This document shows positions 34,061 through 44,625 of a DNA stretch of 64,000 nt, in pieces. The translations under genes and the position numbers were made by a program. How positions within the stretch are numbered: the first letter of the stretch is position 1; each line of letters begins with the position of its first letter. The DNA comes from Solirubrobacter ginsenosidimutans (lineage in GTDB: Bacteria; Actinomycetota; Thermoleophilia; Solirubrobacterales; Solirubrobacteraceae). The stretch lies in the NCBI RefSeq assembly GCF_027587205.1, contig NZ_JAPDOD010000038.1, positions 25,120 to 89,119 of the forward strand, written 5' to 3'. The notes beneath the pieces were generated by a model. That model ran no database searches. It was given only the letters and a program-made list of their open reading frames with translations, and was not told the DNA's origin.

Positions 34061-35335
34061 CTATATAAGCGCCCGCCCGATGGAGTCGACGTCGCCGGCG
34101 CCCATCGTCAGCAGCACGTCACCGCTGCACAACTCGTTGCGCAGGAAGGTCTCGGCCGCGGCGTGGGTGCGCATCCAGGCGACGCGTTTTCCGTTGCCGG
34201 CGTCGGCGGTGGCCTCGGCCACGAGCAGGCCGGTCACGCCCGGGAAGTCCTCCGCGCGTTCGCGGGCGGGATACACATCGAGGATCACGGCGAGGTCGGC
34301 TCGCGCGAGTGCCCGGCCGAAGGCGGTCGCCTCGCGCTGCGTGCGCGAGAAGAGGTGCGGCTGGAAGCACGCGATCACGCGGCGGGGCTGCAGGGTGCGG
34401 GCGGCCGCGATCGTGGCGCGGACCTCGGTCGGGTGGTGCGCGTAGTCGTCGACCACCAGCGCCCCGGTGGGTGTGGTGCCGAGCCGCTCGAACCGGCGGC
34501 CGGCTCCCTCGAAGGAGGCGAGATTCTGCGCTGCTGCGGCCACGTCTCCGCCCGCGAGCTTGATCGCGGTCAGCGCGGCCGCGGCGTTGGCGGCGTTGTG
34601 GGCGCCGGGGATCTGCAGGGTGACGACGTGACCGTCGAAGTCGAAGGACGAGCCCGCGGCGCTGAGCGTGGGCTCGGCGGCGAACGTCGTCGGGTCCTCG
34701 GCGAGGCGGGTGAGGTTCTCGGGCACGACCCGCTGGGTCGCCTTGGCGAGGAACTGCGCGAAGGTGTCGTCGACGTCTCGCTGGGAGGCGTAGGTCGTGT
34801 GGTGGTCCAGCTCAGCGTTCGTCACGACCGCGATCGTGGGGCTGAGCTTGAGCAGGCTGCGATCGGACTCGTCGGCCTCGACGATCAGCCACGCGTCGTC
34901 CCCCCAACCGGCGTTTGAGCCGGTGCTGCGCACCTCCCCGCCGACGAGGTAGCTCTTGGCCTCGAGGGCGTGGACGACCATGCTCGACGTCGTGGTCTTG
35001 CCGTGGGTGCCGGAGATCGCGATCGTGGGCTTGAGCCTTGTGAGCTCACCGAGGAGGTCGGCGCGATGCATCTCGGGTGGGCGGCGCTCCGCGTTGGTCG
35101 GCGGGATCGCGCTCGAGTACACGACCTCGGCACCCTCGGGCACGTTGGCGGCGTCGTGGCCGATCGTCGGCTCGATCCCGGCCGCTTTCAGCGGGCCGCC
35201 GTAGGGCGAGCCGGCCGCGCGATCGGAGCCGGTGACGCTCGCGCCGAGCGCGTGCGCGACTACGGCGAGCCCGCTCATACCGGCGCCGCCGATCCCCACA
35301 AAGTGCAGTCTTCGTCCTGACCAGGGTTGGTCCAT
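34061..35335 (-). CDS. murC: UDP-N-acetylmuramate--L-alanine ligase
   Basis: Adds L-alanine to UDP-MurNAc, the first amino acid of the peptidoglycan stem; 424 residues from ATG 35335. The N-terminal Rossmann domain begins [14 protein letters not shown]. The ATP loop is SGTHGKTTT (108-116), the central domain has [14 protein letters not shown], and the C-terminal ligase domain has [16 protein letters not shown] and [13 protein letters not shown] at 35344 in frame is also possible (the other tracks of evidence are neutral). The gene is divergent from recQ, which separates it from murG; in most relatives murG and murC are adjacent. Confidence 0.94.
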   Translation of the reverse strand: MDQPWSGRRLHFVGIGGAGMSGLAVVAHALGASVTGSDRAAGSPYGGPLKAAGIEPTIGHDAANVPEGAEVVYSSAIPPTNAERRPPEMHRADLLGELTRLKPTIAISGTHGKTTTSSMVVHALEAKSYLVGGEVRSTGSNAGWGDDAWLIVEADESDRSLLKLSPTIAVVTNAELDHHTTYASQRDVDDTFAQFLAKATQRVVPENLTRLAEDPTTFAAEPTLSAAGSSFDFDGHVVTLQIPGAHNAANAAAALTAIKLAGGDVAAAAQNLASFEGAGRRFERLGTTPTGALVVDDYAHHPTEVRATIAAARTLQPRRVIACFQPHLFSRTQREATAFGRALARADLAVILDVYPARERAEDFPGVTGLLVAEATADAGNGKRVAWMRTHAAAETFLRNELCSGDVLLTMGAGDVDSIGRALI

Positions 35336-35354
35336 TCCTGTCAATCTAGGGCCC

Positions 35355-36974
35355 CTGGCCGACGAGTCCCCGATCGATCGTGTCGCGCGCGAGGCGTTCG
35401 GCTACCCGGAGCTGCGGCCCGGGCAGCGGGAGGCGATCGAGTCCGCGCTGGCCGGCCGCGACACGCTCGTGGTCATGTCGACCGGCTCGGGCAAGTCCGC
35501 GATCTACCAGATCGCCGGGCTGCTGACGCCCGGCGCGACCGTGGTCGTCTCGCCGCTGATCGCTCTCCAGCGCGACCAGGTGGAGACCTTGCGCGGGCTG
35601 TGCGCCGGCGGCGCGGCGCAGCTGAACTCGACGATCCCGGCGGGTGAGCGCGCGCATGCGCTGCACGAACTGGCGGAGGGAACGCTCGAGTTCCTGTTCC
35701 TCGCGCCCGAGCAGCTCGCACGGCCGCAGGTGCTCGACGAGCTCGCGGTGGCCGACATCTCGTTGTTCGTCGTCGATGAGGCGCACACGATCTCCGAGTG
35801 GGGACACGACTTCCGGCCGGAATACCTGCGCCTCGGGCCGGCGATCGACGCGCTCGGTCGCCCGCCGGTGCTCGCTTTGACCGCGACGGCCGCCCCGCCG
35901 GTGCGCGAGGAGATCGTCGAGCGGCTCGGTCTGCGCTCCCCGAACATCCTGATCCGCGGGTTCGACCGGCCCAACCTGCACTTCGCGGTCGAGCGCTTCA
36001 ACGGCGAGCAGGGCGCTGACCGGAAGCTGCGCGCCTTGGAGGAGCGGGTCGCGGCGTCCGGCGGGCCCGGGATCGTCTACGTCTCCACGCGGCGCGAGGC
36101 TGAATCGCTCGCCGCGGCGGTCCCGAACGCCGCCGCCTATCACGCGGGGATGCGGCCGCACGAGCGCGATGACGTGCAGGAGCGCTTCATGGACGGGGAC
36201 CTGGAGGTCGTCGTGGCGACGACCGCGTTCGGCATGGGGATCGACAAGCACGACGTCCGCTGGGTCTTTCACGCCGAGGTGGCCGAGTCGCTCGATGCCT
36301 ACTACCAGGAGATCGGGCGCGCCGGTCGCGACGGGGCGCGCGCGGACATCGTCCTCTACTACCGGTCCGAGGACGTCGGGCTGCGGCGGTTCTTCGCGGG
36401 TGGGCACGTCGAGGTCGACGAGCTGGCACAGGTACTCGAGGCGGTGCGAAGCGCGGGGCATCCGGTCGGCGCCGACGTGCTGCAGCACTCCCTGTCGCTC
36501 TCGCAGACGAAGGTCGCCTCCGCGCTGGCGCGGCTGGAGGACGCGGGGGCGCTGCACGTGCGGACCGACGGCGAGGTCGAGGGCCTGGACTCCGCCCCGG
36601 CCGACGCGCTGATGCGCGCTGCCGAGGCCGAGGAGATGCGCCGCTCGTTCGACCGCTCGCGCGTGGACATGATGCGCGCCTACGCCGAATCGGGCGACTG
36701 CCGGCGAGCGTTCCTGCTGTCCTACTTCGGCGAGCCGTTCGAGCCGCCCTGCGGGTTTTGCGACAACTGCGAGGCGGGGCGGGTGCACAAGCCGCCGGCG
36801 GACCTCCCGTTCGCGGTCGGCGCCCGCGTGGTGCACGGACAGTGGGGCTCGGGTGTCGTGCAGCGCTACGACGACGACTCGATGGTCGTGCTGTTCGACG
36901 AAGCGGGCTACAAGACGCTCGCGCTCGCGGTGGTTCGCGAGCGCTCGATCCTCACGGCGTATCAGGCTGGCTGA
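35355..36974 (+). CDS. recQ: RecQ-family ATP-dependent DNA helicase
   Basis: 3'-5' helicase for recombination and repair, about 539 residues. It has the Q-motif [13 protein letters not shown], Walker A STGSGKS (42-48), VVDEAH box (139-144), TATAAP, the motif-VI region [12 protein letters not shown], and a RecQ zinc-binding segment with cysteines spaced C-x16-C-x2-C-x2-C. It lacks an HRDC domain; instead the C-terminus is a small actinobacterial module ([29 protein letters not shown]). The start is uncertain: no ATG/GTG/TTG stands near the homologous N-terminus. The only standard in-frame choice upstream is GTG 35232, which would overlap murC antiparallel by about 100 bases. CTG 35355 is used here as the best-fitting position. 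Confidence 0.87.
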   Translation: MADESPIDRVAREAFGYPELRPGQREAIESALAGRDTLVVMSTGSGKSAIYQIAGLLTPGATVVVSPLIALQRDQVETLRGLCAGGAAQLNSTIPAGERAHALHELAEGTLEFLFLAPEQLARPQVLDELAVADISLFVVDEAHTISEWGHDFRPEYLRLGPAIDALGRPPVLALTATAAPPVREEIVERLGLRSPNILIRGFDRPNLHFAVERFNGEQGADRKLRALEERVAASGGPGIVYVSTRREAESLAAAVPNAAAYHAGMRPHERDDVQERFMDGDLEVVVATTAFGMGIDKHDVRWVFHAEVAESLDAYYQEIGRAGRDGARADIVLYYRSEDVGLRRFFAGGHVEVDELAQVLEAVRSAGHPVGADVLQHSLSLSQTKVASALARLEDAGALHVRTDGEVEGLDSAPADALMRAAEAEEMRRSFDRSRVDMMRAYAESGDCRRAFLLSYFGEPFEPPCGFCDNCEAGRVHKPPADLPFAVGARVVHGQWGSGVVQRYDDDSMVVLFDEAGYKTLALAVVRERSILTAYQAG

Positions 36975-36985
36975 CCGCCCGCGAG

Positions 36986-37022
36986 CGTCGAGTTTCTCGA
37001 GCGGTACTCGAGAAACTCGACG
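36986..37022. terminator. Bidirectional 16-bp hairpin between recQ and the surface-protein gene
   Basis: CGTCGAGTTTCTCGAG (36986-37001) is perfectly complementary to 37007-37022 across a five-base loop. It lies in the 53-base gap between two convergent genes, 11 bases after the recQ stop and 5 bases after the opposite stop. A shared rho-independent terminator without T-run is the natural reading. The arms contain CTCGAG palindromes, so alternative shorter hairpins can also form. Confidence 0.8.
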
Positions 37023-37027
37023 GTCGC

Positions 37028-38692
<1,665 letters not shown>

Positions 38693-38821
38693 GGAAACTC
38701 CTAAGAGCGAGGTTGGGGAGCGGCCGAAAGGGGGAGTCGGCCAGGGCCTACGGTAGACCCGTTTGACCTCGAACCTAAGCGAATCGGCGGTTCTGGCCGG
38801 ATGTCCGATCAAGAACCAAAA

Positions 38822-38852
38822 CGAGCCCGCCGGCGGGTGCCGGGCGGGCTCG
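38822..38852 (-). terminator. Intrinsic terminator of the small lipoprotein gene
   Basis: CGAGCCCGCC (38822-38831) pairs with GGCGGGCTCG (38843-38852) with an 11-base loop, and on the minus strand the stem is followed by TTTTGGTTCTT. This is the only hairpin in the window with a clear T-rich tail. It lies 38 bases beyond the stop of the lipoprotein gene at 38891. Confidence 0.8.
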
Positions 38853-38890
38853 ATTTCGAAGCTGGGGGCCGCGTCGCCGCGGCATGAGCG

Positions 38891-39217
38891 CTAGTTGCCG
38901 GCGTTGGCGGCGTCGAGCTGCTTCTTGGCGTCGTCGAGCTGCTTCTGGACGTCCGGCGGAAGGTTGGAGCCGTTGGCCGCGTCGATCGTGTCGTCGGCCA
39001 GGTTCGTCGCGTCGTTCTGGAGCTGCTTGGCGCCTTCCTCGGCGGTGATCTTGCCGGACTTCACGTCCGCGGAGATCTGCGCGGCCTTCTGCTGCAGCGC
39101 GACGCCGCGGTCCTGAAGCTGGTCGGCCTCTTTCTGCGAGATGCCTCCGCCCCCACAGGCGGCGATGCCGACGGACGCGGCGACGAGGAGGCCGACGAGA
39201 GAGGTACGGATGATCAT
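38891..39217 (-). CDS. Small putative lipoprotein with helical domain
   Basis: 108 residues. A lipoprotein signal peptide (TSLVGLLVAASVGIAAC) ends in a lipobox-like GIAA-C at about residue 22, followed by GGGG. The mature part is almost entirely charged helix with heptad-like spacing (KEADQLQDRGVALQQKAAQI, KQLQNDATNLADDTI, PDVQKQLDDAKKQLDAA). It may form a coiled coil at the outer face of the membrane. A longer frame to 39280 adds an unlikely N-terminus. It sits between murG and the surface-protein gene inside the dcw region and has its own terminator. Function is unknown; a link to wall synthesis is only positional. Confidence 0.75.
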   Translation of the reverse strand: MIIRTSLVGLLVAASVGIAACGGGGISQKEADQLQDRGVALQQKAAQISADVKSGKITAEEGAKQLQNDATNLADDTIDAANGSNLPPDVQKQLDDAKKQLDAANAGN

Positions 39218-39295
39218 GGTGAGGATCGAGACTTTCGGTTCGGAGAGGACGGTGGCTGCACGAAGGACTCTCCCAACCACCGCCCCGATCCACCG

Positions 39296-40363
39296 TCACT
39301 CGGAGGGATGAACTCTTTCCCCTGTAACCGCGGCAAGGATCTCGTGTGCGATGTCCTGCGCCGCGTTCGGCTTGGCCAACGACAGTGCGGCATGTGACAT
39401 CGGCTCGCGCGCGGCCAGCACCGCGTCGGTCGTCTCGCGCAGGCGCTCCGGCGTCAGCTCGGAGTCGGGGACGATCCGCGCCGCTCCCGCGTCGGCCATC
39501 CACTTCGCGTTGGCGCTCTGGTGGTCGGCCGAGGCGTGCGGGTACGGGATCAGCACCGACGGCAGGCCGTACTGCGCGAGCTCGAAGACCGACCCGCCCG
39601 AGCGGCCGACCGCGACGTCCGCGGCGGCCAGCGCGATCCCGAACGGCGTCAGGTAGTCGAGCAGCACGTAGTGCGGCCCAGGGCTGGAGAGATCGGCGTA
39701 GTCGCGGGTGCCTGCGACATGCACGACGCGGTACGGCGCGTCCTTGAACGCGATCGGAGCCGCGCGATTGATCGAGCGGGCACCGAGCGACCCGCCGAAC
39801 ACGAGCACGCACGTCTCGTCCGGCGCGATGCCGAGCTGCGCGCGGGCGAGCGCCCGATCGGTCATCTTGGGTGGCACCGGCCGGCCCGTCACCCGGTAGC
39901 GGTCGCCCGTCCGCCCCTCCAGCGGGAACGCAAGACACACCCGGCGGGCGCGCGATGCCAGTGCACGGTTGGAGATCCCGAGGTGACTGTCGGCCTCGGC
40001 GAGCACGAGCGGCGTGCCGCTCGTCGCGGCGGCCAGGCCGACCGGGCCCGCCACGTATCCCCCACCCCCGAGCACGGCGTCGGCCTGCCGGCGCTTGAGG
40101 ATCTTGCGCGCCTGACCGAACGCCGCGCCCGCCTTGCCGAGGGCGCGGGCGGCCTTGAGCGGGTTCGTGCGGCTCAGGCCCTCGACGTTGAGCGTGTCGA
40201 GCTCGTAGCCGGCCTTGGGGACCAGCTCCGCCTCAGCTCGCTCGCCGCCGACGAAGCTGACCTCGGCGCCCTCAGCTCGCAGCGCGTCGGCGACCGCTAT
40301 GGCCGGTACCACGTGGCCCGCCGTGCCCCCGGCCGCGATGACGATCCTCGGTGGCGCGGTCAC
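39296..40363 (-). CDS. murG: Lipid II synthase MurG (GlcNAc transferase)
   Basis: Adds GlcNAc from UDP-GlcNAc to lipid I on the inner membrane face, 355 residues. The N-terminal GT-B domain starts IVIAAGGTAGHVVPAIAVA with the first glycine-rich loop, then VLGGGGYVAGPVGLAA. The C-terminal donor-binding domain has VFGGSLGARSIN and GRSGGSVFELAQYGLPSVLIP (in part). The GTG at 40363 was chosen because the family start (VTAPPRIVIAAGGT) follows directly. Its first 92 bases overlap the 3' end of ftsW in another frame. After it the dcw order is broken by lipoprotein, surface-protein and recQ genes before murC. Confidence 0.93.
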   Translation of the reverse strand: MTAPPRIVIAAGGTAGHVVPAIAVADALRAEGAEVSFVGGERAEAELVPKAGYELDTLNVEGLSRTNPLKAARALGKAGAAFGQARKILKRRQADAVLGGGGYVAGPVGLAAATSGTPLVLAEADSHLGISNRALASRARRVCLAFPLEGRTGDRYRVTGRPVPPKMTDRALARAQLGIAPDETCVLVFGGSLGARSINRAAPIAFKDAPYRVVHVAGTRDYADLSSPGPHYVLLDYLTPFGIALAAADVAVGRSGGSVFELAQYGLPSVLIPYPHASADHQSANAKWMADAGAARIVPDSELTPERLRETTDAVLAAREPMSHAALSLAKPNAAQDIAHEILAAVTGERVHPSE

Positions 40364-41510
40364 GCGACTCCCTCGAGCGTGGCTCCGGCACGACCCGCAA
40401 CTGCGTCGAGCCGCCGGCGGCCACATTGAGCAGCAGGCCCATGGCGCCGAGCAGCACGATCAGTGAAGTCGAGCCGGAGGAGATGAACGGAAGCGGAACG
40501 CCGGTCAGCGGCGCGAGGCCGAGCACGGCATACACGTTGAGCGTGGCTTGACACAGGATCAGCGAGGTCAGGCCGCCGGCGAGCAACTTGGAGTAGATGC
40601 CCACGGCGTTGCGGGCGGTCCGCAGCCCGGCGTAGCCGATGATGCCGTACAGCGACAGCAGCGCCAGGATGCCCGCCAGGCCGAGCTCCTCGCCGATCAC
40701 GGCGAGGATGAAGTCGGTGTGGGCCTCGGGGACGTAGAAGATCTTCTGGATCGACGCGCCCAGCCCGTGGCCGAACAGGCCGCCCGAGCCGATCGCGATC
40801 TGCCCCTGCACCGCCTGGAAGCCCGCACCCGCGGCGTGGTCCCAGGGGTTCAAGAAGCTCGTCAGCCGGGCGCGCCGGTAGGGCTCGAGGATCGCGAAGA
40901 GCATCACCAGCGTCGCGCCGACGCCGAACGCGAGGCCGAGCTGCCGCATCGGCAGGCCCGCCGCGATCATCATCGCGGCGACGGTCGCGCAGATCACGAG
41001 GTCGGTGCCGAGGTCCGGCTGCATCGCGATCAGCAGCACCGCCGCGGCCGACACGCCGATCACCGGCCCGGTGAGCGTTCTTATCGACCGGGCGATCTTC
41101 GGCCGGTTCGCGACCACCCCTGAGATGTGCAGGACAAGCGCGATCTTCATGATCTCGCTCGGCTGGAACTGGAGTGGCCCGAAGCCCAGCCAGCGATGCG
41201 CGCCATTGACGCGCACGCCGACGCCCGGGACCTTGACCAGCACGAGCATCACGAAGCTCGCGATCAGCAGCGCGCCCGTGTAGCGCCGGATCAGCTCCAG
41301 GTTCAGGCGCGAGACGAGATACATCCCGACCAGCCCGATCGCCCCGTACGTGACGTACTTGACCAGGTACGACGTGCCGTCCCCCTGGCCCTGGAGCAGG
41401 GTTCGCGCCGACGACGCCGAGTAGACCATGACCGCTCCGCCCGCCAGCAGGCAGAACGTGGCGGTGAGCAGCAGTCGATGCTCCAGCGGCTGCTGCTTTT
41501 GACGGCCCAT
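40272..41510 (-). CDS. ftsW: Septal peptidoglycan glycosyltransferase FtsW
   Basis: SEDS-family polymerase of septal peptidoglycan working with FtsI, 412 residues, with about ten membrane segments. Signature segments are GAHRWLGFGPLQFQPSEIMKI, PDLGTDLVI, YVPEAHTDFILAVIGEELGL and LTGVPLPFISSGSTSLIVLL (each shown in part). The cytoplasmic tail of about 40 residues is Arg/Gly/His-rich (EDRHRGRGHGGPRG). Most of that tail is encoded in the overlap with murG, suggesting it is an extension gained after a stop was lost. ATG 41510 lies 41 bases after murD. Confidence 0.94.
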   Translation of the reverse strand: MGRQKQQPLEHRLLLTATFCLLAGGAVMVYSASSARTLLQGQGDGTSYLVKYVTYGAIGLVGMYLVSRLNLELIRRYTGALLIASFVMLVLVKVPGVGVRVNGAHRWLGFGPLQFQPSEIMKIALVLHISGVVANRPKIARSIRTLTGPVIGVSAAAVLLIAMQPDLGTDLVICATVAAMMIAAGLPMRQLGLAFGVGATLVMLFAILEPYRRARLTSFLNPWDHAAGAGFQAVQGQIAIGSGGLFGHGLGASIQKIFYVPEAHTDFILAVIGEELGLAGILALLSLYGIIGYAGLRTARNAVGIYSKLLAGGLTSLILCQATLNVYAVLGLAPLTGVPLPFISSGSTSLIVLLGAMGLLLNVAAGGSTQLRVVPEPRSRESRDRATEDRHRGRGHGGPRGTGHSGRRRAAS

Positions 41511-41551
41511 CGAAGGGCCATTCGACGCGGCCCGCCCGACGCCTTCCGGGA

Positions 41552-42889
41552 TTATGTGAGCTGGGCGACCAGGTCACGGAAATGCTCACCTCGCTCCTCG
41601 TACGAGCGGTATTGGTCATAGGACGCGCAGGCCGGGCTGAGCAGGACGACGTCCCCCGGTCCCGCGGCGGCGACGGCGTGCGCGAACGCCCGCTCGAGGT
41701 TCTGCGCGTCGTCGATGGGGACGCCCGTAGACGTCAGCGCGGCGTGCAGCCGCGGCGCGGTCTCGCCGATCAGATACACGCCCTCGCAGCGCGCCTTGAC
41801 GGGCTCGGCGAGGGGCGCGAAGTCCGACCCTTTCTCGCTGCCGCCCGCGATCAGGTGGACACCGCGTTCGAACGACCGGATCGCCACCTCGGCCGACGCG
41901 ACGTTCGTCGCCTTGGAGTCGTTGACGAAGGCCACGCCCCCGACCGTCGCGATCTCCTCCAACCGGTGGGCGACCCCCGTGAACGTCCGCAGCGCCTCGC
42001 GGACCGCGGCGGGATCGAGCCCGCGCGCCAGGCACACCCCAGCGGCGGCCATCGCGTTCTCGCGATTGTGCGGACCACGCAGCCGGATCTCGGCGGCGGC
42101 CAGCAAGCGTTCCCCGCGCCAGTAGAGCGTGCCGTCGCGATGTGCGAGATCGGGCCCGGCACCGTCCCCGAACGTGATGCGCGTGGCGGCGCCGCCCGCG
42201 TCGTCGAGCGCGAGGCCGGCCGGGACGACGGCGAGCGCGCCGGGAGGCTGGTGGGCGAAGACCGCGAGCTTGGCGGCGCGGTAGTTCTCGAAGGTCCCGT
42301 GGCGGTCGAGGTGGTCCTCGGCGAGGTTGAGCAGCACGGCGGCGTCGGGTGCGAACGCGAACGTGTCCTCGAGTTGGAACGACGACGCCTCGCACACGAC
42401 CACGGCGTCAGGGTCGAGCGTTCCGGGAAGCGAGGTCAGCGCCGTGCCGACGTTCCCGGCGACGGTGACCGGCAGACCGGCCGTCCGGTGGATGTGGCCG
42501 ATCAGCTCGACGGTCGTCGTCTTGCCGTTGGAACCGGTCAGGGCGATGAACTCGTTCTCGAGCAGGCGCCACCCGAGCTCCAGCTCCCCGATGACTTCGA
42601 CCCCCTGGATGAGGGCCGTGGCCACGAGCGGTGCCTCGCGCGGCACGCCGGGGCTCTTGACGACGGTCGCGATGTCGTCCAGGAGGTCGGCACCCGCCTC
42701 GCCATCGCGCACCTCGGCGCCCATCGCGAGCAGCGCCGCGCGGACCTCGTCGCTCACGGTGCGGGCGTCGGTGGCGACCACGCGCTGCCCACGATCGGTC
42801 AGCGCGCGGGCGGCCGCCACCCCCGAACGGGCGAGGCCGAGCACGAGAAACGGCCCAGGCGGAAGCGGCGGACGCTCGATCACGGGCAC
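41552..42889 (-). CDS. murD: UDP-N-acetylmuramoylalanine--D-glutamate ligase
   Basis: Adds D-glutamate to UDP-MurNAc-L-Ala, 445 residues. N-terminal domain LVLGLARSGVAAARAL, ATP loop TGSNGKTTT, central SSFQLEDTFAF and NLAEDHLDRHGTFENY, C-terminal FVNDSKATNVASAEVAI and LIAGGSEKGSDFAPL (typical KD-S-KATN region). The frame is open to 42970, but the segment before GTG 42889 (27 codons, Pro/Gly/Ser-rich) has no family similarity, so the GTG is preferred; GTG 42883 is an equal alternative. It is separated from mraY by the ATL gene. Confidence 0.93.
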   Translation of the reverse strand: MPVIERPPLPPGPFLVLGLARSGVAAARALTDRGQRVVATDARTVSDEVRAALLAMGAEVRDGEAGADLLDDIATVVKSPGVPREAPLVATALIQGVEVIGELELGWRLLENEFIALTGSNGKTTTVELIGHIHRTAGLPVTVAGNVGTALTSLPGTLDPDAVVVCEASSFQLEDTFAFAPDAAVLLNLAEDHLDRHGTFENYRAAKLAVFAHQPPGALAVVPAGLALDDAGGAATRITFGDGAGPDLAHRDGTLYWRGERLLAAAEIRLRGPHNRENAMAAAGVCLARGLDPAAVREALRTFTGVAHRLEEIATVGGVAFVNDSKATNVASAEVAIRSFERGVHLIAGGSEKGSDFAPLAEPVKARCEGVYLIGETAPRLHAALTSTGVPIDDAQNLERAFAHAVAAAGPGDVVLLSPACASYDQYRSYEERGEHFRDLVAQLT

Positions 42890-43000
42890 CCATTCAAGCG
42901 ATCGGCCCGGACCACCCGGTGCCGAGGACCCGCCGTGCGGCGCGAGGGAAGACTTAGCCGTGCTGTACACGACGAACCTTTCTCTCGCCGGGCGTTCCCT

Positions 43001-43027
43001 TCGCGGCGGCCGGAAAGGCCGCCGCGA
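43001..43027 (-). terminator. Perfect 11-bp hairpin in the gap between the ATL gene and murD
   Basis: TCGCGGCGGCC (43001-43011) pairs with GGCCGCCGCGA (43017-43027) around a five-base loop. With the next hairpin it lies in the 237-base gap that holds no gene. Without a T-run it could terminate the ATL transcript or act as an attenuator before murD. Confidence 0.5.
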
Positions 43028-43065
43028 GGAGCGTCGCGAGGGTCAGACGGCGCGGCCCGTCGACC

Positions 43066-43091
43066 CGGCGCCCGCGTGAACCCGGGCGCCG
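43066..43091 (-). terminator. Perfect 9-bp hairpin just after the ATL gene
   Basis: CGGCGCCCG (43066-43074) and CGGGCGCCG (43083-43091) form a stem with an eight-base loop, beginning 36 bases after the ATL stop at 43127 on the minus strand. Two hairpins in tandem after one small gene suggest that ATL is insulated from murD, which would then need its own promoter. Confidence 0.5.
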
Positions 43092-43126
43092 AGTCGGGAG
43101 CGACGCCGCGATGTCGGCGGCGGGTC

Positions 43127-43555
43127 TCACGCCGCCGCGGCCGTCGAGGTCGGCGCGGCGTCCGTGCCGGTGAAGGCGCGTCCGTCCTCGTCCACGCCGC
43201 CCACGGCCGCGCCGTCGTCGCCGGCCCCGTCGCCCACGGCAGCCGCAACCTGCGCGGCGAGCGCCGCCGGTGGGCGCAGGCGGGCGGCCTTGTTGGCGCG
43301 GCCGCCGTCGAACTCGAGGCCCTCGGCTTCGAGGCGGCGGCGGACTTCGGCCGGGTCTCCCAGGGCGGTGCCGCCGACCGTGCCGTCGGACTTCAGGACG
43401 CGGTGGGCGCCCTCCAGGCCTTCACGGATGAAGCGCTGGTTGAGCGTGCGGGCGTGGATGTCCGAACCGCCGGCGGCCGCGGCGACGTCGCCGTAGCTCA
43501 TCCAGGCGCCGGGCGGGATGGCGGCGACGGTCTCGCGCACGAGGTCGAGGTCCAT
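43127..43555 (-). CDS. Alkyltransferase-like (ATL) protein, MGMT DNA-binding fold without the active cysteine
   Basis: 142 residues. The first 95 match the MGMT/Ada C-terminal winged-helix fold ([46 protein letters not shown] in part, then LEAEGLEF). In true alkyltransferases the equivalent of EGAHRV reads PCHRV; here alanine replaces the methyl-accepting cysteine. ATL proteins bind O6-alkylguanine and flag it for nucleotide excision repair (known for the family). The C-terminal 45 residues are Ala/Gly/Asp-rich and probably disordered. A strong AAAAGGAG stands about 7 bases before the ATG. It is an odd insertion between mraY and murD; an AidB-like gene also lies in the cluster. Confidence 0.88.
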   Translation of the reverse strand: MDLDLVRETVAAIPPGAWMSYGDVAAAAGGSDIHARTLNQRFIREGLEGAHRVLKSDGTVGGTALGDPAEVRRRLEAEGLEFDGGRANKAARLRPPAALAAQVAAAVGDGAGDDGAAVGGVDEDGRAFTGTDAAPTSTAAAA

Positions 43556-43659
43556 GAGAAGGCTCCTTTTCGGGAGGGGTCGTCATTCGACCTGGGACCC
43601 CATCACGAGAACGCCCGGACAACCCCGCAGTGCGCAGAGTTGGTGCAGAAAAGGTGCAG

Positions 43660-44625
43660 TTACGTGATGGACTGCTGGTAAAGCGTGAAGCCGATCGCGC
43701 TGCAGACCGCGGCGACGATCCAGAAGCGCAGGATGATCTTGGTCTCCGACCACGCCTCGAGCTCGAAGTGGTGGTGGATCGGCGCCATCTTGAAGACGCG
43801 CTTGCGGAAGGTCTGGAAGGAGAAGACCTGGATCAGCACGGACAGCGCCTCGATCACGAAGATGCCGCCGAGGATGATCAGCAGCACCTCGGTCTTGGTC
43901 ATCACGGCCATGCCGGCGATCGCCCCGCCCAGGCCCAAAGACCCGGTGTCGCCCATGAAGATCGACGCCGGGAACGAGTTGAACCACAGGAACCCGACGC
44001 ACGCGCCCACCAGGCAGCCGGCGACCAGCGACAGCCCCAGCTGCCCCGTCGTGAACGTGATCGCGATGTACGCGAGCAGCACGATCGCCGCACAGCCTGC
44101 CGCCAGCCCGTCCAGGCCGTCGGTCAGGTTCACCGCCGAGGTCGTCCCCGCCACCACCAGGTAGATGAAGACCGGGTACAGGAACCCGAGATCGATCGAG
44201 GCGTCGACGATCCGCAGATTGACCGTGTCCGGCAGACCCGCGCCCTTGGTCGCGACCAGCCAGAGCCCGATCGAGATCAGCACCGTGACGAAGAGCTTCG
44301 TCCGCCCGCGCAAGCCAAGCGAGCGCCGCTTGACGAGCTTCGTGTAGTCGTCGGCGAAGCCGAGCAGCGCGCACGCCACCGCCACGCCGAACACGCCCAC
44401 GGCGCTCCAGCCCCAGTCGGTCAACAGCAGGAACGGCACCGCGATCGCCGTGAAGATGATGATCCCGCCCATCGTCGGCGTGCCGGCCTTCGCGTGGTGC
44501 CCTTCCGGGCCGTCTTCGCGGATGTTCTGGCCGAACTCGCGCGCCCGCAGGAACGAGATGAACTTGGGCGACAGAAAGACGCAGATCAGCAGCGAGGCCG
44601 TGCCCGCGATCAGGACCTCACCCAC
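43660..44625 (-). CDS. mraY: Phospho-MurNAc-pentapeptide translocase
   Basis: Transfers phospho-MurNAc-pentapeptide to undecaprenyl phosphate giving lipid I, 321 residues and about ten membrane segments. Conserved loops: HHAKAGTPTMGG, GFADDYTKL (metal-binding aspartates), NLTDGLDGLA, FMGDTGSLGLGG and the cytoplasmic PIHHHFEL near the end. The start ATG overlaps the murF stop by 8 bases. It is directly upstream of the ATL gene rather than murD, with a 104-base gap in which only the ATL ribosome site was recognised. Confidence 0.95.
   Translation of the reverse strand: MGEVLIAGTASLLICVFLSPKFISFLRAREFGQNIREDGPEGHHAKAGTPTMGGIIIFTAIAVPFLLLTDWGWSAVGVFGVAVACALLGFADDYTKLVKRRSLGLRGRTKLFVTVLISIGLWLVATKGAGLPDTVNLRIVDASIDLGFLYPVFIYLVVAGTTSAVNLTDGLDGLAAGCAAIVLLAYIAITFTTGQLGLSLVAGCLVGACVGFLWFNSFPASIFMGDTGSLGLGGAIAGMAVMTKTEVLLIILGGIFVIEALSVLIQVFSFQTFRKRVFKMAPIHHHFELEAWSETKIILRFWIVAAVCSAIGFTLYQQSIT

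Noticed and set aside
42890..43126. Short open frames in the gap between murD and the ATL gene
   Set aside because: Composition is that of antisense shadows, they lack ribosome sites, and two perfect hairpins occupy the gap.
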